A DNA stretch of 42,615 bases, taken from the NCBI GenBank assembly GCA_016213245.1, contig JACRBC010000017.1:1-42615 (forward strand), written 5' to 3'. The notes beneath the pieces are model-generated. The model made no database searches and had not been told where the DNA came from. It saw nothing but the letters and a program-made list of their open reading frames with translations. Positions within the stretch are counted from its first letter, which is position 1. Each line of letters begins with the position of its first letter. The stretch comes from Candidatus Solibacter usitatus. Lineage in GTDB: Bacteria > Acidobacteriota > Terriglobia > Bryobacterales > Bryobacteraceae. Both the position numbers and the translations under genes were made by a program. Below, piece after piece: positions 32,963-41,600 of this stretch.

Positions 32963-33898
32963 ATGACGCCCACAGACAAAATATGGCATAACGGCCGGTT
33001 CATTGCTTGGGACGAGGCGAAGATCCACGTCCTCTCGCACGTCGTCAGCTATGGGAGCTCCGTCTTTGAAGGCATCCGGTGCTATGAGACGCAGCAGGGC
33101 CCGGCCATATTTCGGCTTCGTGAGCATACCCGGCGTCTGTTGGATTCCGCCAGGATCTATAGGATTCCGGTCGATTACTCCATCGAACAGTTGATCGAGG
33201 CACAGGTGGAACTCGTCCGCCTCAACGGCCTTCGCTCCTGCTACGTCCGCCCCATCGTGCTGCGCGGCTACGGCGGCGTCGGCGTCCTGCCCTCCAATAA
33301 CCCCACCGAAGTCTTCCTGGCCTGTTGGGAGTGGGGCAAGTACCTCGGTGACGAGGCGCTGGCCGAAGGCGTCGACGTCTGCATCTCCTCCTGGAACCGC
33401 ATCGCCCCCAACACCCTGCCGGCGCTGGCCAAGTCCGGGGCCAACTACATGAACTCCCAGCTCATCCGCATGGAGGCCCACCACAACGGCTACGCCGAGG
33501 GTATCGCCCTGGATTCGGAGGGCCGCATCAGCGAGGGCTCCGGCGAAAACGTCTTCGTCGTCCGCGACGGCAAGATCCACACGCCCCCGCTCGGCTCCAG
33601 CGTCCTGCCCGGCATCACCCGCGACACCGTGATCACCCTGGCCCAGGAACTCGGCCTGCCCATCGTCGAAACCGTCATCCCCCGCGAGATGCTCTACATC
33701 GCCGACGAGGTCTTCTTCACCGGCACCGCCGCCGAGGTCACCCCCGTCCGCTCCATCGACAGGATCCAGGTCGGCTCCGGCCGCCGGGGCCCCGTCACCG
33801 CCAAACTCCAGAAGGCCTTCTTCGAACTCGTGGAAGGGATTGCGCCCGACAGGCACGGCTGGCTCACCCCCGTTCCTGCCGCCGTCGCCGCCAAGTAG
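32963..33898 (+). CDS. ilvE: Branched-chain amino acid aminotransferase
   Basis: The 311-residue PLP enzyme is a full-length class IV aminotransferase. Diagnostic parts are [18 protein letters not shown] (26-43), [13 protein letters not shown], the PLP lysine K157 in [14 protein letters not shown]191 in [12 protein letters not shown], and [14 protein letters not shown]. It moves the amino group between leucine, isoleucine or valine and 2-oxoglutarate, the last step of synthesis and the first of breakdown. An ATG nine bases upstream is followed by a stop in frame, so 32963 is the start. No other branched-chain biosynthesis gene is near. It is expressed divergently from the M48 protease. Confidence 0.96.
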   Translation: MTPTDKIWHNGRFIAWDEAKIHVLSHVVSYGSSVFEGIRCYETQQGPAIFRLREHTRRLLDSARIYRIPVDYSIEQLIEAQVELVRLNGLRSCYVRPIVLRGYGGVGVLPSNNPTEVFLACWEWGKYLGDEALAEGVDVCISSWNRIAPNTLPALAKSGANYMNSQLIRMEAHHNGYAEGIALDSEGRISEGSGENVFVVRDGKIHTPPLGSSVLPGITRDTVITLAQELGLPIVETVIPREMLYIADEVFFTGTAAEVTPVRSIDRIQVGSGRRGPVTAKLQKAFFELVEGIAPDRHGWLTPVPAAVAAK

Positions 33899-34128
33899 AC
33901 CCAAAAAGAATTCGAGCCGCGAATCCGCTCCCAATGTCAACCTCCCCCGAGATTCACTCTTCGGAACGGATCCGCGGCCGAACTTCTCACACTGTAGCCG
34001 GATCGCCACCCGCAGGGGAAGCCCTTTCCCACCCGCCGGCGCGGCTTTTCAACAGGAAAATGTCTCTTTGCCTTCAACAGCTTGGAGAGACGTCGGTGTG
34101 GACAATCTGTGCATAAAACAAGAACACT
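33899..34128 (+). other. Intergenic region ahead of nagA
   Basis: These 230 bases are the longest stretch without a gene. No terminator, repeat or convincing small gene is seen; short frames here lack ribosome sites. The 3' end (34108-34118, TGTGCATAAAA) could hold a -10 element about eleven bases from the nagA ATG, which would leave a very short leader. Confidence 0.4.
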
Positions 34129-35292
34129 ATGAAATGTACTGGAATCGATGCAATCGGCGGCGTCTGGCTCGAGCTCAGCGGCGGCGCTGTCCTCCAATCC
34201 GTTGAGCCACTGGTCACGCCCGGTGACGGCGCCACCTACTTGGCGCCTGGCTTCATCGACATTCAGGTGAACGGCTTTGCCGGCGCCGACTACTGCTCAC
34301 CCGAAACCCCGCTGGAACTGATCGAGCACTCCCTCAACGTCCAGTTCTCCACCGGCGTCACGCGGCTGCTCGCCACCGTCATCACCGGCGGGCCCGATGC
34401 CATGCTCGGCGCTCTGCGCAACCTGGCCCGCGCCCGCGCCACCCTTCGCCACGGCCGAGCCATGGAGGGCTTCCACGTCGAGGGGCCGCACATCTCTCCC
34501 AACGACGGCCCCCGCGGCGCCCATCCGCGGCCGCAGGTGCGCCCGCCGGACGTCGAGGAGTACAAGCGCTGGCAGGACGCCGCCGAGGGCCGCGTCAAAC
34601 TGGTGACGCTTTCGCCGGAGTGGCCCCAGGCCCCGGCCTATATCGAGTACCTCGTGCGCGACGGCGTGACGGTCAGCATCGGCCACCTCGACGCCACCGA
34701 GGCGCAGATCGACGACGCCGTCCGCGCCGGCGCCACTCTCTCCACGCACCTCGGCAACGGCGCGCACAAGACTCTGCCGCGCCACCCCAACTACCTCTGG
34801 CAGCAGCTCGCCGAGGATCGTCTGAACGCCTCCTTCATCGCCGACGGTATTCACCTGGATGGCCGCTTCCTCACCGTGGCCCTGCGTGCCAAGGGTCTCG
34901 AACGCGCCGTCCTGGTCACCGACGCCGTCATGCCCGCCGGCTGCGAGCCGGGACCCTACATGCTCGGCGAAGTCGAGGTCCAACTCCACGCCGCCGCCTC
35001 CGAATCCGGTTGCCAGCGCGTCACATTGCGCGACGGCGACCGCCTGGCCGGCAGCGCCCTCCGCATGGACCGCGGCATCGAGTTCCTCATGAAACTCGCC
35101 GGCCTCAGCCTGGCCGAAGCCGTCACCCTGGCCACGCGCAACCCGGCGCGAGTCGCGCGCATCCCCCACCGCCAGCGCGGCCTCCAGCCGGGCGAGCGCG
35201 CCGACGTGGTCGAATTTGAGTACGACAAGTCCGGCCCCTCCATCCGCGTCCTGCGGACCTGGCTGGACGGCGAGCTGGTCTACTCCCGCTGA
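34129..35292 (+). CDS. nagA: N-acetylglucosamine-6-phosphate deacetylase
   Basis: The 387-residue amidohydrolase matches NagA across its length: LAPGFIDIQVNGFAGADY (38-55), EGPHISPNDGPRGAHP with metal ligand E118, GHLDAT (H186), THLGNGAH (H207), IADGIHLD and the catalytic VTDAV (D265). It removes acetate from GlcNAc-6-phosphate in amino-sugar catabolism and peptidoglycan recycling, in the cytoplasm. No nagB, kinase or transporter gene is adjacent. There is no Shine-Dalgarno sequence; the leader may be very short. Confidence 0.94.
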   Translation: MKCTGIDAIGGVWLELSGGAVLQSVEPLVTPGDGATYLAPGFIDIQVNGFAGADYCSPETPLELIEHSLNVQFSTGVTRLLATVITGGPDAMLGALRNLARARATLRHGRAMEGFHVEGPHISPNDGPRGAHPRPQVRPPDVEEYKRWQDAAEGRVKLVTLSPEWPQAPAYIEYLVRDGVTVSIGHLDATEAQIDDAVRAGATLSTHLGNGAHKTLPRHPNYLWQQLAEDRLNASFIADGIHLDGRFLTVALRAKGLERAVLVTDAVMPAGCEPGPYMLGEVEVQLHAAASESGCQRVTLRDGDRLAGSALRMDRGIEFLMKLAGLSLAEAVTLATRNPARVARIPHRQRGLQPGERADVVEFEYDKSGPSIRVLRTWLDGELVYSR

Positions 35293-35334
35293 CCCTGGGC
35301 CGCACACCCCGGCAGCGCCGCATTTCGGGAACCA

Positions 35335-35748
35335 TCAGCAGAATGGGTTTACCACTCGTACCCGTCCATATCGCTGCCCGTGACTCAAGTCTTCGGAGTA
35401 CACGGTGTCGGTTCCAAGCGCCTCGGCTGCCACCAGGATGGCCGCGTCCCAATAGGAAATCGAGTAGCGCTCGGACTGCTCGATTGCGATTCGCACTAGC
35501 TGATGGTCAATGGTCTGACACGGAAATGCCGTCCACTGCTCGATCCACTCCAAGGCTTGCGCGGCGGTGAGCGGGCGTGACGCCTTCCTGACCACGGTCA
35601 CAAAGAACTCCTGCAGAACTTGCGCCGAGGTGCCGAAGTCCATCGATTCAACAAGCTCAAGAGCGCGTTTTCTCTTGGGTTCGTCTTTGCCCGTTCCTAC
35701 CGCCGCGTAGACGAGGACGTTGGTGTCGAAGAATACCTTAGCGGTCAT
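35335..35748 (-). CDS. vapC: PIN-domain ribonuclease toxin (VapC-like)
   Basis: The 137-residue PIN domain keeps its acidic active site: D8 in VFFDTNVLVYA, E47 in QVLQEFFV, D101 in ISYWDAAILVAA and D120 in YSEDLSHGQ. VapC-like toxins cut RNA, usually tRNA or rRNA, with Mg2+. It overlaps the antitoxin gene upstream by 11 bases, the common antitoxin-first order. The C-terminal RVVNPFC is typical for this group. Target is unknown. Confidence 0.92.
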   Translation of the reverse strand: MTAKVFFDTNVLVYAAVGTGKDEPKRKRALELVESMDFGTSAQVLQEFFVTVVRKASRPLTAAQALEWIEQWTAFPCQTIDHQLVRIAIEQSERYSISYWDAAILVAAEALGTDTVYSEDLSHGQRYGRVRVVNPFC

Positions 35749-35968
35749 GCAGATCTTCCCGGGTCCACGCCTTCTTGCCGAGCTGCCCTTGAGATTTCGC
35801 GCTCAACTGCCGCAAGCGCGCCCGGGCGCGCTTGGCCCGGTCCTGATGCGAGGCGAGACCGGTCAGGAATTCACGCACCAGAGCGTTCACGCTGGAGTTG
35901 CGTTCGGCGGCATGGCGGCGAACAGTAGCAAGGACATTCTCGTCCACGCTGAGAGTGATGTTCTTCAT
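35738..35968 (-). CDS. Ribbon-helix-helix antitoxin of the PIN toxin
   Basis: The 76-residue protein begins MKNITLSVDENVL, an RHH beta-strand, followed by VRRHAAERNSSVNALVREFL, the two helices, and a basic linker that ends GKKAWTREDLHDR, the toxin-binding tail. A longer open frame upstream is not coding; the ATG at 35968 is set by family length and by a promoter whose start site falls on it. The N-terminal RHH should bind the inverted repeat at 35972-35992 and repress the operon with the toxin. Confidence 0.9.
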   Translation of the reverse strand: MKNITLSVDENVLATVRRHAAERNSSVNALVREFLTGLASHQDRAKRARARLRQLSAKSQGQLGKKAWTREDLHDR

Positions 35969-35971
35969 AAG

Positions 35972-36003
35972 CACAGTATATGTGTAACTGTGTGAATGCG
36001 CAA
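35972..36003 (-). promoter_or_regulatory. Leaderless promoter with operator for the toxin-antitoxin operon
   Basis: On the minus strand TTGCGC (36003-35998), a 17-base spacer and TATACT (35980-35975) are followed by six bases and the antitoxin ATG. The expected start site is the A of that ATG, and no Shine-Dalgarno sequence is present. CACAGT (35972-35977) and ACTGTG (35987-35992) form an inverted repeat that covers the -10 element and half the spacer, an ideal place for autorepression. Confidence 0.65.
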
Positions 36004-36064
36004 TGGACGATGCGCGGCGCCGGCCGGCTGGCCGCCGCGCTCCTTTCGTGATAGCGTGACGGCT

Positions 36065-36490
36065 ATGAGCGTCACCACCCGCGCGGCCATCGACGAGTTC
36101 CTGGCCCTGAAGCGCATCGCCATTGTGGGCGTATCGCGCTCGCCGGCGCACTTCAGCCGCATGGTGTTCAAGGAGTTTGCAGAGCGCGGCTACGACGTGG
36201 TGCCGGTGAACCGCGAGGGCGGCGAGGTGGACGGGCAGCCTGTCTTCCGCTCGCTCAACCAGGTGTCGCCGCCCGTCGAAGGCGCGCTGGTGTTGTCTCC
36301 GCCCGATGTGGCCGCCTCGGTCGCCGGCGATTGCCGCCGCGCCGGCGTCGCCAGGCTCTGGGTCTATCGCACCAAGTCCGATTGCGGCGCGTTGGTGGAA
36401 GGCGAGTGCCCGCTGATGTGGCTCAAGGACCCGGCCTGGTTCCACGGCCTGCACCGCGGCCTGCGCGGCATCTTCGGCCGCCTACCGTAG
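36065..36490 (+). CDS. CoA-binding domain protein (YccU-like)
   Basis: The 141-residue protein starts at ATG 36065; an open frame from 35996 would overlap the toxin-antitoxin promoter and has no coding character. It is a single CoA-binding (Rossmann-like) domain: KRIAIVGVSRSPAHFSRMVF, GYDVVPVNREGGEVDGQPVF, VEGALVLSPPDVA, LWVYRTKSDCGAL and VEGECPLMWL. Such stand-alone proteins bind CoA or a related nucleotide; their cellular role is not established. It is not part of a visible operon. Its last nine bases overlap the convergent dipeptidase gene. Confidence 0.88.
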   Translation: MSVTTRAAIDEFLALKRIAIVGVSRSPAHFSRMVFKEFAERGYDVVPVNREGGEVDGQPVFRSLNQVSPPVEGALVLSPPDVAASVAGDCRRAGVARLWVYRTKSDCGALVEGECPLMWLKDPAWFHGLHRGLRGIFGRLP

Positions 36491-37597
36491 CCGCAGCGCC
36501 GTCCGCTCGGCCGCCCGCATCACGCGCAGGATGTTACCGCCGTAAATTTTGCGGATCTCGGCCGGCGTGTAGCTCTTCTCCAATAGCTTGCGCGTGAGGT
36601 TCGGCCACTTCGATACGTCGTCCAATCCCTCCGGCGTGCACGTGACGCCGTCGAAGTCGCTGCCCAGCCCGGCGGCATCCACGCCGGCGATCTGCTTCAC
36701 ATGGTCGATCTGCGCCACCACGTCGTCGATCGACGCCCGCGCGCACTTTGTGTCTTTCGGCAGGCTTGCGTTGACCCACGGCGATGTGTCGGCGGACCTC
36801 TGCGACAGGAACTCGCAGCCGAAGTTGATCATCACCACGCCGCCCTTCTTCGCCACGGCGCGGATCATGTCGTCGGTCATGTTGCGGGTTATGTTGGAAA
36901 CGGCCCGGCACGAGGAGTGCGAGCTGAACACCGGCGCCTGGCTCGCTTCCAGCGCATCCCAGAACGTCTTGTCCGACACGTGCGCGATGTCCACCATCAT
37001 GCCCAGCCGGTTCATCTCGGCGATCACCTTGCGGCCGAACTCGCTCAATCCGCGGTTGTCCTTCTCCGCCGACGAACCGGCCCAGCTCAGGTTCCGGGTG
37101 TGCGTCAGAGTCATGTAGCGAGCACCCAATGCCTGGTAGTCGCGCAGCAGCCGCAGGTCGTCCTCGATGGCGTGGCCGCCCTCGATGCCGATCAGCGCCG
37201 CGATCTTGCCCCGCTTGCGGGCCTTGAGGATGTCGTCCGCCGTCAGTGCCAGCGTGAAATCCGCGGGGTGCTTCTCCACGATGTCGTAACGGATGGTATC
37301 GATCATCTGCATCGCGCGGTGCGCCGCCTGGCCCTTGGCCGTGTACTCCACGTCCACGTACGCCGCGAAGAACTGCACCGCCATGCCGCCCTGCTTCATG
37401 CGCACAACGTCGGTGTGCCCCTCTTTGCGCAAGGGGCTGATGTCGAGACCCTTCTCCGTGAAACTGGTGACGTCGTTGTGCCCGTCGATGAGGATGGCCG
37501 AGCGGTGGACCTTCATCACCTCCGCCTCGGTCCAGCTCTTCTTCTGTGCCGCCAGTGGCAGCAGGCACAATGCGATCACAAGCGCAAAACGAATCAT
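36482..37597 (-). CDS. Exported M19-family membrane dipeptidase
   Basis: ATG at 37597 opens a signal peptide (MIRFALVIALCLLPLAAQ). The 371-residue zinc enzyme matches renal-dipeptidase-like peptidase M19: ILIDGHND (H40, D42), the bridging E139 in IGIEGGHAI, MVDIAHVSDKTF, FSSHSSCRAV, and GLGSDFDGV near residue 310. It hydrolyses dipeptides, including Cys-Gly and D-amino acid dipeptides in characterised relatives, in the periplasm. It follows the gamma-glutamylcyclotransferase gene by four bases on the same strand, which suggests gamma-glutamyl peptide or glutathione breakdown; that is inference. Confidence 0.92.
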   Translation of the reverse strand: MIRFALVIALCLLPLAAQKKSWTEAEVMKVHRSAILIDGHNDVTSFTEKGLDISPLRKEGHTDVVRMKQGGMAVQFFAAYVDVEYTAKGQAAHRAMQMIDTIRYDIVEKHPADFTLALTADDILKARKRGKIAALIGIEGGHAIEDDLRLLRDYQALGARYMTLTHTRNLSWAGSSAEKDNRGLSEFGRKVIAEMNRLGMMVDIAHVSDKTFWDALEASQAPVFSSHSSCRAVSNITRNMTDDMIRAVAKKGGVVMINFGCEFLSQRSADTSPWVNASLPKDTKCARASIDDVVAQIDHVKQIAGVDAAGLGSDFDGVTCTPEGLDDVSKWPNLTRKLLEKSYTPAEIRKIYGGNILRVMRAAERTALRLR

Positions 37598-37601
37598 CCG
37601 G

Positions 37602-37976
37602 TTATTGTACCCACCGCCCTTCGCGGATTCGTGCCGCTTCCTCCACCGGTCCCGTGTACACATACGCCCACGCCTCCACCGTCTGGCCCGTCTCCAGTAC
37701 CGCTTCCACCACCACCCGCCGGTACTCCGGCCCTTCGTACTCGTCCAACTCCGCCAGCACAGCGGGATCCCGCAGCCGCGCCACCTGCCCATGCACCAGC
37801 TCTCCATCTCCCCGCGCCTCCGTCATCGCCGGATACGCTCCCATGCCGTACAGCCGTCCCCGCGCCGTGGCCTTGCCCGCCAGCTCCGCCGCCGCCCACA
37901 GTCGCCTCGCCGGCCCGTTGCGCGCTGCATGAAGCAGCGTCCCGTAAACGAACAAACAGTTGGGTGATTCCGCCAT
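37602..37976 (-). CDS. Gamma-glutamylcyclotransferase (GGCT/AIG2-like)
   Basis: The 124-residue protein shows LFVYGTLLHAARN (8-20), the pocket glycines of GGCT-like folds in FVYGTL, RLYGMGAYPAM, and LDEYEGPEYRR with the likely catalytic E81. The family releases 5-oxoproline from gamma-glutamyl peptides, or acts on related amide bonds. It is probably cytoplasmic, whereas the dipeptidase after it is exported. Start codons of this gene and the divergent DUF1175 gene are only 15 bases apart. Confidence 0.88.
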   Translation of the reverse strand: MAESPNCLFVYGTLLHAARNGPARRLWAAAELAGKATARGRLYGMGAYPAMTEARGDGELVHGQVARLRDPAVLAELDEYEGPEYRRVVVEAVLETGQTVEAWAYVYTGPVEEAARIREGRWVQ

Positions 37977-37991
37977 GCGTCAATAGAGGCT

Positions 37992-38672
37992 ATGATAAAC
38001 GTCCGGATGCATAGGCGCAGTGTATTGTGGCTGATCTGTGGCGGCATGCAGGCCGCGAGCGACTCCCCTGCCCCCCTCTCCTCAGCCGACCAGCGCGCCT
38101 TTTGCGCCTGGTTCGCCTGGCTGGCCGAAGCGATGTACTTCCTCCCTGGCCAGCGCCGGCCGAAAGAGATCACCGACTGCTCCTCGCTGCTTCGCTTCGC
38201 CTACCGCGAAGCCCTCCGGCCCCACACCGCCGAGTGGGCGCATTCCGCTGGCTTCGATTGGCTGCCTCCGCTGCCTGAATTGAGCCGGCCCGCCCGCACC
38301 CCGGCCCTCTTCCTCACCGCCTCCGGACAGGCGCGGCAGTTCGCCGACGCCGAACACCTCCTGCGCTTCAACGCCTTCCCTCTTGCTCGCAACTCCTCCG
38401 CCGCCCGCCCGGGCGATCTCCTCTTCTACCGCCAGATCACCGAATCGCAGCCCTGGCACTCAATGGTCTGCCTCGGGCGTAGCGCCTTCGACGGCGCACC
38501 CGGCCCTCTCGCCGTCTACCACACCGGCCCCATCGACGGCGCTCCCGGCGAGTTGCGCCGCCCGTCCATGGACGAACTCCTCCGCCACAGGGAGCCGCGT
38601 TGGCGGCCGGTGGCGGGCAACGCCAATTTCCTCGGCGTCTATCGTTGGAACATCCTTCGTGACACGGACTGA
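37992..38672 (+). CDS. DUF1175 (YfaT-like) exported protein
   Basis: The 226-residue protein starts at 37992 (AGAGG just upstream) or at the in-frame ATG 38007, which gives a shorter signal peptide ending near GGMQAAS. The body fits DUF1175: EITDCSSLLRFAYREAL (59-75), ARPGDLLFYRQ, PWHSMVCLGR, VYHTGPID and FLGVYRWNILR. The conserved C and H suggest a cysteine-peptidase-like (NlpC/P60-like) fold, which is inference. In Escherichia coli, YfaT is encoded beside the alpha-2-macroglobulin YfaS; here an alpha-2-macroglobulin gene starts four bases after its stop, so the linkage is conserved. Confidence 0.85.
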   Translation: MINVRMHRRSVLWLICGGMQAASDSPAPLSSADQRAFCAWFAWLAEAMYFLPGQRRPKEITDCSSLLRFAYREALRPHTAEWAHSAGFDWLPPLPELSRPARTPALFLTASGQARQFADAEHLLRFNAFPLARNSSAARPGDLLFYRQITESQPWHSMVCLGRSAFDGAPGPLAVYHTGPIDGAPGELRRPSMDELLRHREPRWRPVAGNANFLGVYRWNILRDTD

Positions 38673-38676
38673 TCTC

Positions 38677-41600
38677 ATGCGCTACCGACCCTGGCTGATG
38701 CCGCTGTTTCTCCTCGTGCTGGCCGCCCCCGCGCAAGAGGACGAAGGCCGCGGGTACTTCTCGTTGAATACCGACCGTCCCATCCTTCCGGGAGAGTCGG
38801 CCACCGTGCGCGTGCAGGCGCAACAGGTCCGGCAACTCGACTTCCGTCTCTACCGCATCAACGACCCCGTTCAGTTCTTCCGCCAACTCGACGATCCGCA
38901 TCACTTCGGCGGTTCCATTCGGCCCAGCCCCAAGGCGCGAACGCCCATTGAGAAGTTCGCCGCCTGGAAGCGAGCGTGGCGGGCGCGCTTCCGCGACGTC
39001 TTCCGCAGGCAGTTCACCGCCGAAGCCCGCGCCGGCATCCGCGCGGCGCTGAAAGGCGAAACGCCGCGGCCGGCCGAGCAGTACGCTCCCGGCGCCATCC
39101 TCAACCCTCAGCAGCTTGTCCGCCGCTGGCAGCAACCCATCCAGACACCCAACCGCTGGCAGGCCGCAACAGTCCCCGTGGAGGTGAAGGAAAAGGGCCT
39201 CTATGTCTTGGAAGCCACCGACGGCGTGAAGCAGGCCTACACCATCATCTCCGTCACCGGCCTCGCATTGCTCACCAAGACCACCGCTGGCGCCGTGCTG
39301 GTCCGCGCCGTGGACCGCGCCACCGGCCGCCCGGTCGCCGACTGCCCGGTTCAGCTCTACGACTGGGCCAGGAAGACCGCGGTCCTCGAATCCCAGACCG
39401 GTCCCCAAGGTCTCTTGGAAGCCAAGGTGGACGGCGTCTCCGAAGAGGGCCTGATGGTGCTCGCCCGCCGCGGGCAGGACTTCGCCGCCGCCACCGTCGG
39501 CGGCTACATGCTCGGCTCTGCCCGCGCCCGCGCGCTCACCGGCTACGTCTACACCGATCGTCCCGTCTACCGGCCCGGCCACAAGGTCCACTTCCGCTCC
39601 ATCCTCCGCACCATGGAAACAGCCGAATACGGCTTGCCGAAAGAGTCGTCGGTGCAGGTGGAGGTGAACGACTCCCAGGGCAAGACGGTGCTCAAGAAGC
39701 GCCTCTCCCTCTCCGAATTCGGCACCGCCCACGGTGATCTCGATCTGCCCGCCGGCGCCCCCCTCGGCTACTACGGCATCAACGTGGGCCTCAGCGGCGA
39801 TGAGCGCGCCGTCAGGGCCTACGGCGGCTTCCACGTCGAGGAGTACCGCAAGCCCGACTACGAGGTGAAAGTCCTGCCCGAGTCCAAACGTCTCACCCAG
39901 GGCGGCCGTATGAGCGTGACCATCGAAGCCCGCTACTACTACGGCGAGCCCGTCGCCGGCGCCGCCGTCTCCTACGCCGTTCACCGTTACCGCTACTGGC
40001 CGCCGTGGTGGGAGGTGGACGACGACTTCGGCGAAGACGGCGAGGAGGGCGCCGGCTACGGCGGCGAACAGATCCTGGAAGCCTCCGGCAAGCTCGACGC
40101 GCAAGGCCGCCTGGCCGTCTCCGTCCCTGCCGAAAAATGGCAGCACGACGCCGTCTATCGTGTCGAGGCCCGCGTCACCGACTCCACCAGGCGCGAGATC
40201 CGTGCCGCGGCCTCGTTCACCGCCACCCGTGGCCCCTTCTTCATCAGCGCCCGCCCTGAGCGCTACGTCTACGCGCCCGGCGATGCCGCCAAGGTGATCG
40301 TCGAAACGAAAGACCACGACGGCAATCCCGCCGCCGGCATCCCGTTCACTTTGGAGGTCGCCCAGCGCGAATGGAACAAGCCGGACCAGCCGGCCATCCT
40401 CACCAAACAGGGCCGCACCGGCCCGGATGGCAAGGCCGCCATCGAGTTCCCCGCCCCGCCCTCCGGCTCCTGGCAGATCCGCGCCGCCGCGCCCAATCCT
40501 TCGGGCGGAGAGATCACCGATGAGGCCTGGCTGTGGGTCTCCGGCGCCTGGGTCGCGCGCGATGCCGGACGGCAGCAGCGTGTCCAGATCATCCCCGACA
40601 AGGCCTCCTATAAGCCCGGCGACACGGCCAAGGTCCTCATCGTTGCCGGAGTGCCGGAGTGCGACCTCTGGCTTTCGCTCGAAGGCAAGACGCTCTACTG
40701 GTCCCGCTTCATCGCCGTCCAGGGCGGAACGGCCAGCGTCGAGGTTCCCATCGAGAGTTCGCACGCGCCCAACGTCTTCCTGGAAGCCGTCTTCGTGCGG
40801 GACAACACGCTCTACCGCGGCTCCAAGTCCATCAAGGTTCCGCCCGTCGAGAAGCAGATTCAGGTCGAAGTAAAGACGGCCAAGGCCGAATACAAGCCCG
40901 GCGAGCCGGCCGCCTTCAGCGTTGTGGCCAGGGACCACAAGGGCCAGCCTCTCAGCGCCGAGTTCAGCCTTGGCGTCGTCGACGAGGCCATCTACGCCAT
41001 CAAACGCGAGACGCAACCCGACATCCTCAGCTCCTTCTATGGCCGCGTCTGGAACCGCGTCTCCACCGACTCTTCGCTGCACTACTACTTCTACGGCGAA
41101 GCCGGCCGCCGGCGCATGATGCTGGCCGAGATGCGCCAGCGCGAGTCCCGCGCCCAGCTCAAACCGGAGCGCCTGCAAGAGCCGAGGATCCGCAAGGAGT
41201 TCCCCGATACCGCCTACTGGATCGCCGACCTCAGGACCGGCGCCGACGGCCGCGCCGAAGCCCTGGTCACCTTCCCCGACTCTCTCACCACCTGGCGCGC
41301 CACCGCCCGCGGAGTGACCAGGGACACTCGCGTCGGCAGCGCCCTCCAGCGCACCATCGTCCGCAAAAACATCCTGGTCACCATCGCCGCTCCGCGCTTC
41401 CTCACCGAGGGCGACGAGATCGTCCTGCCCGTCCTGGTGCGCAACTACACAGCCGCTGAGCAAAAGGTCAAGGTCTCGCTGCAGGCCGAGGGCGCCGCGA
41501 TCCTCTCGCAACAGGACGGCGACCTCATCGTCGCCGCCAAAGGCGAAGGCCGTCTCGATTACCGCGTGCGGGTTCCCGCCTCCGAAAAGGCCGTGCTCAC

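Noticed and set aside
33840..34205. Short open frames between ilvE and nagA on both strands
   Set aside because: No ribosome sites and no recognisable protein; one of them runs into two real genes.
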